Positions 22,856 to 33,687 of a stretch of DNA of 64,000 bases are shown one piece after another. The notes beneath the pieces were generated by a model. That model made no database searches, was not told the DNA's origin, and worked only from the letters and a program-made list of their open reading frames with translations. Origin of the DNA: Reticulascus tulasneorum (lineage: Eukaryota > Ascomycota > Sordariomycetes > Glomerellales > Reticulascaceae); the NCBI GenBank assembly GCA_001557505.1, contig LSAX01000006.1, positions 3,410,001 to 3,474,000 on the forward strand, in the 5' to 3' direction. Made by a program: the position numbers and the translations under genes. The stretch's first letter is position 1. The number at the start of each line of letters is the position of its first letter.

Positions 22856-23707
22856 TCAATCCGAATCACTGCTACTCGAGCTTCCGGAACTGCCGCTGCC
22901 CTTATGCTTGTGCCCCTTCTTCCCGGACTTGTACTTCTTCTCTTTCTTGTGGTGCCTACTAAGGTGTCAGCCAATGATAACGATGAGCTAGTGATGCACA
23001 GCAGAACTCACTTGACCTTGTTTCCCAACATGTTTGCGCCAACCGCTCCCGCGGCTGCGGCACCGAGGGTGCCTAAGGTACCGCCACCAACGGCGTGCGC
23101 AGCCCAGCCGGCCGCTCCACCGCCAAGGAGTGTTGCGCCGAGACCACGATCTTGAGGAGCTGAGCCTGGTGGGGCACCATAAGGTGGATGGCCGCCCTGC
23201 TGGGGATAACCACCTTGGGGTTGCTGATATCCCTGTTGTCCACCGTATTGCTGTGGCGGGTATGGCGAGGCGCCGCGATTGTCTTGGCCGTACCCTTGAG
23301 GAGGAGGATGCTGTCCATAACCCTGTTGTGGGGCAGGAGAGCCGTAGCCTTGCTGCGGTGGAGGAGCTCCATAACCTTGTTGGGGATGAGGCGCGCCGTA
23401 GCCCTGTGGTGGAGGAGAAGCATATCCGTAGCCCTGCTGTTGTTGCGGAGGCGCATTGTGAGGAGGGCCTTGGCCGTATGGCGATTGAGATTGTGGGTAG
23501 CCTCCCTGCGGTTGAGAATAATGTCAGTGGATTCGTCGGAAGATTGAGATCTCAGACTTCACGAGAGTTGCGCACCTGCTGAGGGTATCCTTGCTGGGGC
23601 GGTCCTTGACCTTGAGCATAACCTTGCTGCCCGTAGTTTTGGCCGTAGCCACCCTGCTGCTGCTGTTGCTGGCCGCCGCCGCCTCCGTAGTAACCTTGAG
23701 AAGACAT
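22856..23707 (-). CDS. Gln/Gly/Tyr/Pro-rich glycine-zipper protein
   Basis: Three exons: the first encodes [12 protein letters not shown] and a run of Gln; the second carries repeated QGYG(A/S)P and PPQQGYG units and then a glycine-zipper segment ([20 protein letters not shown] then [20 protein letters not shown]); the third is Lys/His-rich ([19 protein letters not shown]) and ends in a Ser/Asp run. The low-complexity first two thirds are prion-like in composition. The small-residue hydrophobic stretch could enter or touch a membrane. Proteins of this build are common and uncharacterised in ascomycetes. The molecular function is unknown. The next gene on this strand starts at 25443. Confidence 0.8.
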
Positions 23708-24936
23708 TGTGTGTCTATGGAGAATATGCGTAATGTGTTGAAGGGTAGATGGAAGGTTTCAAGGTGCCAATCAAGCTGAAGATAATCAGATCAGAGAAAA
23801 GACGAAGCTGGCCTTGAGTACTTGGACGAAGCTGAACGACGGTTGAGGGCTCCAACGGGCGGGTAATAGGCTGCGCCTCTGCCCAGTCAGCAGTTCATCA
23901 TCGCCGTGGCGGAGTGATGGCGGGGCTTTGGGACGCCACATCGCACGCCACGACCCCGCACAGCTTCTTCATCATGCTATAATGGTTTGTTGCATGACCC
24001 CTCAATGCCCTCGGTAAATGCATTTGGCACATGAAATCTCATGTGGACCACCGGAGCAAGTTGATTAGGTAGGTGGGGCCAGTTTATCTGAAAATACTAC
24101 GCAAATATTCACATAAATGCCCGAATTATGCGGCCTCTTCTTTGGAGGTAAATGCATCCGTCATAGTCGTCTAAGCATGTGCCAGTCCTCAATCAGAGAC
24201 GCAGCGTGTTGGTGGGCTCACTCTCTGACGACTTCGTCAAGTTTAATTGCGTCCATGTTCCTTTATGAAGAGCGCCCCTCCAGCCAGTCAAACCATTTAC
24301 CCGTGGAACGGCCGCGTGTAGACAGGGAATAGTATCACAGGGCGCAGGCTCCGGCGTCGAGGTACGCCCAAGGTGGATTTACTCCTCCAAGCCCGGTCAG
24401 TTATACTGAGCTCTCCAACGAAATGTCAATAAAATGTAAATGTGGCCTACAGCTCATAGAAATGGATGTAGGTAAATAACCAGAACACGTATGAGCGACC
24501 AAATTGTAATTCGATGTTGCCCTGACATGTCAGATGTAGGGGAAATCCATGTTGAGCAAAGACATGGTTCACCTGCATCGAAATAGAAACCCACTTAGAA
24601 ATTAGCAGAAAGAGATAGCAACTGGGCATTGAGATTGCGTATCCCTTAGAATCTAACCAGCTAGCTAGTCTGAACTACCATCAGAGTCATGCAGAATCTA
24701 GGCCTGTTGTTTGACCTTCTTCCCCTATGAGCGAACTACTGCTGGAGAGGATGCATCAGATGAAAAGTGCGCAGTTGTCACTAGAACCCACATCCAGAGG
24801 CTGCAGCAGTTCCCTGTTTACCAGTCATGAGAGTCGGCAGATGCTTGAGAGAAGGAGCCTTAGTATCGGATACTAGGTTAAGTTTAAAAAGTAGATGGAC
24901 TGATCATACCTTCTCCTGTGATTGAGCCAAAGTGTT
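23708..24936. other. Intergenic, nothing supported
   Basis: 1.2 kb containing the promoter of the glycine-zipper gene and the 3' end of the next minus-strand gene. Short frames (60-71 codons) show no family resemblance. Confidence 0.5.
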
Positions 24937-25443
24937 CTAGTCTTCCAACTTGATTGGCTCCTTTCCACCAGTCGGCTTCTTCTCCTCGATCTTAACCTTC
25001 TTGGGTTGCTTGATCTTGCTCTCTTCTTCATCGTCATCGCTCTCTTGCAGCGCCGCGCCCTTGGTGTTCATGTCCTTCGGACTCTTTGGCGGAGCCCGGG
25101 CACGCTTCTTGACAGGGGTGGATGAAGCAGAAGCAGCTGACTTAGAGTCAGACGTCAAGCCACGTCGTTCTCGGAAGCTTCTCATCATGCCGTTAAAGCG
25201 TTGTCTGTAGTAAATGGTATTAGTTAGATGTCGACTGAAGAACCGGCGAATATGAGTAGATAGATAAGGAGAGCGAGCGTACCTGACACTGGATTTAGTG
25301 TACAGATAACCCCAGGTCGTCATTCGCTTGTGGATGATGTCCCAGTTTTGGCTGCTCTTTCCGGCGCCATCATCGCCGGTGATAAAGGCCATTAGCAAAT
25401 CCACATCGGACTCCGAAGTCCAGGCGTGTCCTGAGCCAGGCAT
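24937..25443 (-). CDS. Small SANT/Myb-like nuclear protein, 142 aa, two exons
   Basis: Exons 25443-25283 and 25204-24937 join in frame (AGTGTCAG|GTACGC..CTACAG|ACAACG). Residues 8-70 form a SANT/Myb-like pattern: WTSESDVDLLMAF, then NWDIIHKRMTTWGYLYTKSS and VRQRFNGMMRSFRERRG, with the three regularly spaced aromatics. The C-terminal half is disordered and nuclear-looking, with basic clusters (VKKRARAPPKSPK, QPKKVKIEEKK) and an acidic run (ESDDDEEES). It is probably a nuclear DNA- or chromatin-associated protein. The SANT call is from pattern only. Confidence 0.7.
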   Translation of the reverse strand: MPGSGHAWTSESDVDLLMAFITGDDGAGKSSQNWDIIHKRMTTWGYLYTKSSVRYARSPYLSTHIRRFFSRHLTNTIYYRQRFNGMMRSFRERRGLTSDSKSAASASSTPVKKRARAPPKSPKDMNTKGAALQESDDDEEESKIKQPKKVKIEEKKPTGGKEPIKLED

Positions 25444-26446
25444 GTCGTGCGACGTCCTGGATGGCGTATTAGCTGGGGAAGAAACGGGGGAGTTGTCAGT
25501 AACGTCTCAGCCGTACTGAAACCTTTTGCTGGATTGTAGGCAGTGGACTATAGAAGGAATCCGACAATGGACGCTGTTGGTGTCTCGGAGAAAAAGGGCT
25601 GAAAGTTAGGCCAAGGTAGAAGGAGCTGTGTAAATAGGGAACAGAGGGAAGGATCAAGTTCAACCTTCGTTAGGCGGAGTAGGAAGATTGGAGTGAGGTG
25701 AGAGGCAAATGCAAATTCGGAGAGATGAACTGGTAGGAAAGAAAACTTACTAAAGGGATTGTTGACGTAGATCAAGACGATGGCAGCAGGAGCGGATATA
25801 TGTTCGAAGCTTAGGAGTTGAGTCGAGGTATTTGCTGAGGCAATGACTACGAGAAGCATAGATGAGAGGAAAGGTCAATAACAGTATAGCTCGCGAGAAA
25901 GCGAAGGTTGAAGTTGTTATAAATTCAGGTAGGAAGCTTTTAAGATGGAAGGCGCTCAAATCGCAAAGTAAAACGAAAGATGGAATCAATAAAATCAGCA
26001 ACATGGGCAGCGCTTGCCTGGGATGGAATAGCAGCAGGCGAGTAAATCTCTCCCTTTCAGCTTAGAAGATCTCAATTACCAGATTTCGATGCAAATCTAC
26101 TGGGAATCGAGGTGAATCAGAGTGACTACCCCCAAGATTATTGAATTGATTTCATTATGAATTGCTCCATGGTTTGCCAACAGCGAATTGCTCTGCTAAG
26201 GGAGAGAGCTTGATTGTAGCCTTACTATGTATATCCCGATCCTACTACATATTGACTGCTCCGCCTCAAACTTCAGCTGAACTGCGACCTATGTCTGCCA
26301 TACGTGAAGCAGCATGCATGCAGCCAATGGAGGTCGAGCACGTGCAGCGCTTGGCAGCCTGACGCATCGAAAGCCGTTCATCGATCCGAGATCTCGCCTC
26401 TATCGTCAAAAATATCCATTTCCGTGTTTTCTTCTGCCAAATCTCA
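25444..26446. other. Divergent intergenic interval
   Basis: It holds the promoters of the SANT-like gene (minus) and the DUF7708/AAA gene (plus). A 103-codon minus frame (25548-25859) is hydrophobic but has no recognisable family. Confidence 0.45.
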
Positions 26447-29400
26447 ATGGAATCGACTGCCGCAGAACCAGATACCGTGGCGCTCATTGATGAAGACCAG
26501 TGGGCCATTCAAATTCGGCAACAGTATGACCGCCAGCACGTTGAGAAGTAGCAAGCTAATGGTCGCAGGACATGCACGCAGCAATCTCAGCTCAAGTTGC
26601 AAAGTCGGGTTGAGTCTTTTCTCCAACTTGCCACTACCTCGGAGCAAAACGAGCTAAATGAGGCTCGAAATCAACTATGGAAACTGATGAAGGAGGCCAC
26701 AGCCAAAGATGGTGAACGGAATCCAAGCCTGATTGGAGACGAGGAAAGATCCGCTAGTCAGAGGTTCAAGGATGGCTATAGCGCCTTCTTGAACAGTGGT
26801 TACGAACTATCAAAGCACATGGACATGTTCGTGTCCCAGGCACCAGAGTATGTGTCTCTGGTTTGGGGTGCCATCAAGATATTGATGATGGCCCAAATCA
26901 GTAACGAGGAGTTGAAGTTGTCTGTCCACTCCCATCTCAAGATCCTGGTGCGAAATTTTGATCTTGTCGACCATTTGCCAGATTTGATGCCTCAAAAGAA
27001 TCTGGTTGTCGCTCTCGCGGAGGTATATGGCCTTTTTTCCAAGTTCTTGGCCAAAGCAATCAAGTACTACTCCGAGTGTCGTTCAAGTAAGCTTCTACGA
27101 TACGATGCTTGGCCTTCTTTGTCATGGTGGCCGGCCTTGCTAACTTTCAGCCTGCGATTATAGTGAGATACCTCAAGGCATTTACTCGGCCATGGAAGGT
27201 TAGATTCCAGGGGATTGTGGATGAGATGGATGACATGTTTCGCTACATCCAGCAAATCGTGTCGGCCCAGAGCCACATCGCCATCCACAAGAACCTACTG
27301 TTTGGTGAGATGAATTTAATCCTCGGCAAGCACACCGCCGATACGAACGAGAAGATATGGAATATCATAAAGAGCATTCCAAAGCAACTCCAAGACTTAG
27401 AGGATAAGCTTCAGGCTATCAGTTTTGAAAATGCCACAGATATGTCCCAGACTTCTAGTGGGCTTCAGCAACGCCTAGAGGAACGGTTCTTGGAATCGAG
27501 CAAGGTCTCTTCAGACACAGGGCTGGGGGCCGTTGAAACAGATGGTAAGCATCGTATACAAGACAGCTCTAGATATCACACTTACTATATGCCAGCAATT
27601 CTAGAAGAAGATGTTTTCGACATCTTCGCAGACCTGCGTGAATTCGATCAAAGCCAGCGCCATGCTCACGAGCAAGTGGCGTGGGAGTCTGAATCTCGCG
27701 CACAACGAGCTAAGCGACGCAACTTCTTGCAATCGGACAAAGTCATTTCGTGGATTGAATCAGAAGGTTCTGAGTTGTTGTGGATCGATGGAAATCACCT
27801 TCTCGACCACGCTGCTTTCCTGGCTTCCTTCGCAACTCCGATTACTATCGATGCGTCATGCAACTACGAATCCATCATAATTCTGAAGTTCTCTACCAGA
27901 GCTGGCAGTACCTATGCAATCCTACTTCAGGCCCTCATTACTCAAATACTGAAACAATACCCACGCTTTTTGAGCACTGAGGGTTCCTCGGTATCGCGTC
28001 TGACTCTCAAAGAATCCGGCCGGGACGTAGCCAAGCTCTGGGAGTTGTTCAGCCAGATCCTTCTCGAGACCAGGACAGAGCGAGTCTACATCATCATTGA
28101 TGGGGTCGATACACTGGAATTGGACAGTCCGAGTGACTACAGTAACCTGATGAACAGACTAAATTGTCTGATCAGCATCAGTCATCCCGTGGTCAAGATC
28201 CTCCTGACCGCTAGACTTCTTTCAGTGTCCCCTCTGGCTTCAGATATTAGTAGCGCACTATCAGTGTCGAAAACTGAATGGACGTTGATTCCATTGAATG
28301 GGGACTTACCAAGTATGCAGCATAAGTTTTTGGAGATCCAGGAAGGTCGATGCAAAGAGATTTCTTTTCACCAGCTAATGCTCCTTTATTCTCCGAAGAC
28401 AATCATCTACACGAAGCAAGGCGGCGAATATCAAGCATTTGTTGTCTCTGAGCTCAGTGGCATGACGGAGAGGATGCCTGGTCGATTTGATCCCTTGCAC
28501 CTCCGAGTCTGGTCCATTGGTCACAACGGCAGCTACTTCACCAAGATATATCAGGAACTTACAATAAACCAGTTCTCCGGAAGGAAACACATCAGTAGTC
28601 TTCGATACATTCCTACTGGATACCTCCCAAATGAGCCAACCGTGAGATTGGACCTAGTAGAACGTGGTCGCAAATACTGGCAATTTGGAATAGGACCAAG
28701 GCGCTTTAAAGTGGGGGACGATGTAAGTTTCACTGCAATGCTACTAAAGCAATTGAGTTGACAAGCCAGACAATCGAGGGGCAAGTAATGGTCGACCTCT
28801 CCATGGTACCAAGACAGGACACAACAGTACAGGAACATGAGGATCAACTATCCAAAAACGCTCACACTGATGTAAAGCCCCTGATGTTGGTGTTATGTCC
28901 CAGAACAGTGACGGTATTCAGTCTGGAATCAGTCAAATGGGGTACGATTGAAAGAACCTCTCTCAACATCAGCCACTCCGCTGATCAGCCCGTCTGTGTA
29001 CTTACTTGCAAACAGTTTCGGCGAAAATTAGCGTGCTAGAGGCACCTCAACCGCAAGAAGCCAGCAGGAAGTTCGAGGAGGTTGCATGGGGCGAGGACGA
29101 GAAATCGCTGCTACTTTCAAATGTGAACATGCACATTAGCAAAGGACCGGTCACGGGGAGACGGGGACAAGGTGACGGCCTCGTCATGTTGTTCCACGGA
29201 CCGTATGGGGTTGGGAAAACTCTCGTCATCAGTCAGAGTCCAGAAAACGAAACTTGATCTCGCATTCAGCTAATATGTGTCATATAGGTACCCTTGCGGA
29301 CAAATTCAACTTGCCACTGCTCATCATTGATGTCAGTCGAATCAGTGGCGCATTGGACCTGGAGGCATGTTTGCAACAATACTTGAAACTTGGATCTCGA

Positions 29401-30017
29401 TGGAATGCCATTGTGCTGGTAAGGGATGCCGAATACCTCATTTGTAAATCAACAACGCCTTCTACAGTTGAGCAAGTTCATGCGCAGAATGTGTTCATTC
29501 GCGAAATCGACAGCTTCGCAGGCGTCCTGGTGCTGGCTACCAACACGATCCGCGTGGGAGTCTTAACTCTCGAATTTCGTACGCTTATGCGGCTTGTCTT
29601 CGAGTTTCATCCAACCGGCGGCAAAGAGAAAGAAGAGCTTTGGAAATACGCTCTGGATCAATTGTATGTTACCTCATCATCGGCCAACTTCTTGATGACA
29701 CTGAAAACTAATATCACGCTGTCGTCGATAGGGAACCCTCACTGCTTGAGAATCGGGACGACATAAATGAGTGGATTAGTGACAGCACGAAGCACTTTGC
29801 GTCTCTCAATCTGAGCAGAAGAAATATCCAAAACATTATCAGCATGGGGATGTCGTTCGCCTATTCGATGAACAGGAAGTTGTGGGTTGGCGATCTGAGA
29901 CGAGCAATTGCCATCTTTGAGGACCAGAACGGATCGTTCGATGCGGATGGATTCAGAATCTCAGGATTAGGCAAGTCTGATGGTAGTATGCATGGGACTT
30001 CTGGCTCTCTTGGATAG
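26447..30017 (+). CDS. DUF7708 - NACHT-like - DUF7025 - AAA ATPase-like fusion protein, 1067 aa
   Basis: Seven exons (26447-26523, 26569-27086, 27164-28722, 28770-28941, 29016-29231, 29288-29663, 29732-30017) join without frameshift to 1067 residues. Residues about 60-220 are the helical DUF7708 region (RFKDGYSAFLNSGYELSKHM; RYLKAFTRPWKVRFQGIVDE). A NACHT-like NTPase follows at about 330-490: the P-loop position reads LLWIDGNHLLDHAAF, without the Gly-Lys-Ser of Walker A, while Walker B survives as VYIIIDGVDTLE. DUF7025 spans about 530-640 (MLLYSPKTIIYTKQGGEYQA). The AAA core has a good Walker A (GPYGVGKT, about 840), but the Walker B position reads IVLVRDAEYLI instead of the usual LLLDEADVFL. 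DUF7708/NACHT proteins belong to the fungal STAND (NLR-like) group; DUF7025-AAA proteins are a separate fungal family. The cellular role is unknown. Confidence 0.8.
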
Positions 30018-30208
30018 TCTGAGGAGCACGCATTTGTAATATACTTTTCAAATGTCGACACGCCGGAGAACGAAGGTGTATTATGTTTGAGACATTATGA
30101 TTGCTTTTCTTTCTCTAGCGGAGATAAAATTACACCGATAGAAGCCAGACAGGAATCAAGTCCGTATGCAATGCGCAGCTTGTTGGGCATGCTTCTCAAC
30201 ATGGTAAA

Positions 30209-31474
30209 CTATTCCCTGACAAACAGACCCGCCATGCCCATGCCGGTACCGACACACATGCTCACCACACCGACCTCTCCCCCCGTCCTTCCAAGTCCAT
30301 GCAGTAATGTGCTGACCATGCGGGCCCCGGTTGCACCAAGCGGATGCCCAAGGGCGATGGCACCGCCGTCTGGGTTGACTTTGCCATCTACCAATGCCTG
30401 CTCCAGTCCCAGTTCCCGCAAGCAGTAGATGGCCTGACTTGCGAACGCCTCGTTGATCTCCCAGCGATCCACGTCCTTGTTCTCAATTCCCAGCTGGTTC
30501 AGTAGCTTGGGTATGGCAAGCGCCGGCCCGATGCCCATCTCATCTGGTGCGCAGCCGACAATCGTGGCAGCGACAAACTTGCCCATGATACTACTGCCCA
30601 GGCCAAGCTCGTTAGCCGTACTCCTTCGCATCAACAGTGTGGCGGCTGCTCCGTCCGATATCTGCGAAGAGTTCCCGGCTGTGCTTGTCCCGTCCGCCTT
30701 GAACGCTGGCTTCAGCTTCGCCATGCCCTCGATGCTGGCATTGGCACGAATGCCATCATCCTTGGTGACGGTAATTGTCTGTTCGTCACCAACTTTGTTC
30801 CCTTGCTTATCGACTTCCTGATACCTTGTCGTTACCGGCACGATTTCCTTCGCAAAGGAGCCATCCTCCCTTGCTCTGGCGGCGCGAAGGTGACTTTGCA
30901 CGGCAAAAGCGTCCTGGTCTTCTCGGGAGACCTTGTACCTTTCGGCAACGTTCTCGGAGGTCGTTCCCATCGGCATGATACAATCGCGAGCGTCCTTCAC
31001 GGAAGAAGCCTTCAGCCCCGGCCATAGATCCACAGGTATCGCCCGACTGCCGTAGTTCCTTGTCATGCTCTCCATGCCAGCTCCAATTCCTACAGAGATC
31101 ACATCTGTGCGGATCTGCGCCGCTATGAGGGCAATCGATTGCAGCGACGACGAACAAGCTCTGTTGACTGTGTATAAGGATGTGGTATTTGGATAGCCAA
31201 CGTGGTTCATGGCCATTCGTGCGGCTTTTGATCCGCCGAGCTCAGAGAGTACGACTCCCACGCCGACATCTTCGATCTTGGAAGGGTCGAGGTTCGGGTT
31301 CGCGTCGAGAGTGGCTCGTAAGACGACCGAGAGGAGTTCTTCGGGGTATGCATCTTTCAGTTGGCCTCGATTAGATCGGCAGATAGGCGTCCGTAGCGAT
31401 GAGAGAATGACAATGTCAGATGGAGCTTTCTTGAGCACAGACGATATTCCTTTCGGTAGCGACATGGTGAACAA
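30209..31474 (-). CDS. 3-ketoacyl-CoA thiolase (ACAA1/POT1 family), 421 aa, intronless
   Basis: A single open frame with all thiolase hallmarks: the nucleophilic Cys in NRACSSSLQSIA (residue about 107), NEAFASQAIYC, GGAIALGHPLGATGAR and the C-terminal active site CVGTGMGMAGLF. The length is normal. The reaction splits a 3-ketoacyl-CoA into acetyl-CoA and a shortened acyl-CoA. The start may be at 31474 or the second Met at 31465. I see neither a PTS2 nonapeptide (R-L-x5-H-L) at the N-terminus nor a PTS1 tripeptide at the C-terminus (it ends LFVRE), so peroxisomal import is not evident. Fatty-acid beta-oxidation, acetoacetyl-CoA cleavage and 3-oxoadipyl-CoA cleavage are all possible; the nearby CoA-transferase and monooxygenase make the last worth testing. 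Confidence 0.93.
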   Translation of the reverse strand: MFTMSLPKGISSVLKKAPSDIVILSSLRTPICRSNRGQLKDAYPEELLSVVLRATLDANPNLDPSKIEDVGVGVVLSELGGSKAARMAMNHVGYPNTTSLYTVNRACSSSLQSIALIAAQIRTDVISVGIGAGMESMTRNYGSRAIPVDLWPGLKASSVKDARDCIMPMGTTSENVAERYKVSREDQDAFAVQSHLRAARAREDGSFAKEIVPVTTRYQEVDKQGNKVGDEQTITVTKDDGIRANASIEGMAKLKPAFKADGTSTAGNSSQISDGAAATLLMRRSTANELGLGSSIMGKFVAATIVGCAPDEMGIGPALAIPKLLNQLGIENKDVDRWEINEAFASQAIYCLRELGLEQALVDGKVNPDGGAIALGHPLGATGARMVSTLLHGLGRTGGEVGVVSMCVGTGMGMAGLFVRE

Positions 31475-32050
31475 CTGGAGGGGTCCCTGTAACGATTAAA
31501 TCGACGAACCTGGGAGGAAGACTGGGTGCCAATTGGCTTCAGAAACGATTATAAAAGTGATAGTACAGAAGGTTAACTTCGATCAGTAACGCGACAACGC
31601 ATATTGAAGTTGAATTGCGGCAACACCCATATTCCCGGCAAAGGGAGATCGTGCACGCGGGGAGAATAGCTCTGCCGAAGTGGGGGGAGCTGGTGGAGGC
31701 AAATCGAACGTGCCGGAAGGCTAAACATTCTTCCCTCTGACCCCGGCGCCATCCTGCATATTTGACCTCTACCTTACTAATAGTCTATGAACGATACCAT
31801 AATACTAAGCTTGCGCAGACGGACACATCTGAAGTCCCCAGAGAAACAAAATATTGATTGCAACGTGAAAGTGCCACACTGGTTGCTGTCGTCTCGGTTA
31901 ACTCCCAAGTCCTAACTCGGCGTCCTCGAGCAAGAGTGATGTCACCTCCTCTCATTGGGTTAAAGCTTGGTTATAAGGCTTAGAATTTTCAACCCTTTCG
32001 AAGAGGCCACCAACGCTTGGTTTACCAGGCTGATGGATCCAGTTTTCGTA
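31475..32050. other. Intergenic, thiolase promoter side
   Basis: Upstream of the thiolase start and downstream of the monooxygenase stop; no gene seen. Confidence 0.5.
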
Positions 32051-33687
32051 TCATCTCCCGGGGACTCGGGGCCCAGATTTTGTAGCTTCAGCATCGTTGT
32101 TCTCGACATCCTCAGTCCCGCTCAGAGCACCACCTCTGTGCAGCTCCCAAAACCTGTCCTCTCCCACCTTCGCTGCATCCCGGCCGAGAAGCCAGAGGTT
32201 GAAGTCAGCATCGGCCCACCCACTCCCACTCTTGGTGCTCGCGACGTTGAAGTTTTCGAACTCCCTATCACGTTGCTTCTGCGCTAGTGAGCCGGGCTCA
32301 ACATGATTGAGGTGCCCGTTATGCCGGGATTCTTTGACAATTGTGGTGGTCCTCGCCTTCTGAAGTTTCTCGAATGCCTGGAGCACGAGAGGGATATTGG
32401 CTAGAATCATGTCTCGTGGTTTGATTTGTCGAGCCAAGTTTCCTAACAGCGAGCCCAGGATAACCGCATCTTCGACAGCCATGGCTGCGCCTTGGCCTAG
32501 ATAAGGGAGAGTTGGATGTGCTGCGTCGCCCATGAGAGCCACCCGGCCCTAAACATATCAAGCTTGATATTAGACGGTGGTTATAGAGTAGAGAAGTGGA
32601 AGGCCTGGCAGACCTTGATCCACGTTGATAGTTCCTCCATCTCGTACATGTTAAATTTGGCCAGGCCTTTCGAAGCCGAAGCCATGGCCTGCAGGGTGGG
32701 ATCCCAGTCAGAGCAAAACCCCCGAACCATCTTCAAGTCATCTCCCCCTTGGCCGCATATTATGTTGAATTCTAAATCGGCGACTATGAGTACGAGATTG
32801 AACACGTGCCCATTCTTGACTGAGTATAGAACGGCGTGGGCCTTCGGGCCAAGCCAGAGCCGGCATACCCCCTCTTGTTCAGCACATATTGCTCGAATGC
32901 CCGGATTGTTGAGGCAATCTAGCTCAGCTCGGGTGAACAGGCATCGGTAGGCAACTTCGCCGCTTGGGAGAGGTCCCTGGATGGAGGGAAGCATCAGCTT
33001 ACGAACCGTAGACCAGATTCCTGTAAGCGCATGAGTTAGACAAGCTATTATACCCAGAGCTGGTTTGGAGAAGATACCATCGCAAGCAATTACCACATCG
33101 CCTTTGACAACTTCCCCAGTCGCGAGTCTTGCAGAGGGTAAATCAAAGTCTATATCCACGACGACGCTTTGTAACCGGAGTAGCACATTGTAATGGAGGG
33201 CTTTTTTTTGTAGAACGCGGATGTAGTCTTGTCGATGTATGAGCCTGAGAAACCTGGTCAGTCTAGGCCACTTGTGTCGATGCTTCTGGATTACGTGCAT
33301 CCATGGTGCACCATAAAGAGTTTCACATGGTTTGAAATCCCTGTTGAGAAGTATTCTGCCATCATGGTAATCCAACGACTCTGATCTATCGGTGATCGTC
33401 CCTCCTTCGTTCAGCATGTCCTCCATTATTCCTAGATATTTCAGAGCATTAGTGGCATTGGCTGGAAGCTGGATGCCGTTGCCGATCTTGCAACTATGTC
33501 AGTAGTGAAAATCCAGAGCATGGCAACATGGCAACATGGCAATGTCGGTTATACTCACAGCATCGATACTTGGAGCCTTCTCCAACACAGTGCAGTGGAT
33601 GCCATGACGAGCCAAGGCGATCGAACAGGAAAGGCCGCCGATGCCGCCTCCGACTATGATAGCTTCAAGGGGTTTGCTGGTCATCAT
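32051..33687 (-). CDS. FAD-dependent aromatic monooxygenase (salicylate hydroxylase-like), 480 aa
   Basis: Four exons (33687-33559, 33486-33078, 33020-32614, 32548-32051) give 480 residues. The N-terminal dinucleotide fold is MTSKPLEAIIVGGGIGGLSC (GxGxxG). The DG motif spans an intron (GDVVIACDG|IWSTVRK). The second FAD motif is RVALMGDAAHPTLPYLGQGA followed by AMAVEDA. This is the class A flavoprotein hydroxylase pattern of salicylate hydroxylase-like enzymes, which use NAD(P)H and O2 to hydroxylate aromatic rings. An in-frame ATG at 33744 would add 19 residues, but MMTSKPLEAII fits the family start better. The 57-bp second intron is a multiple of three and lacks stop codons, so retaining it would insert 19 residues. 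The substrate is unknown. Confidence 0.9.
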
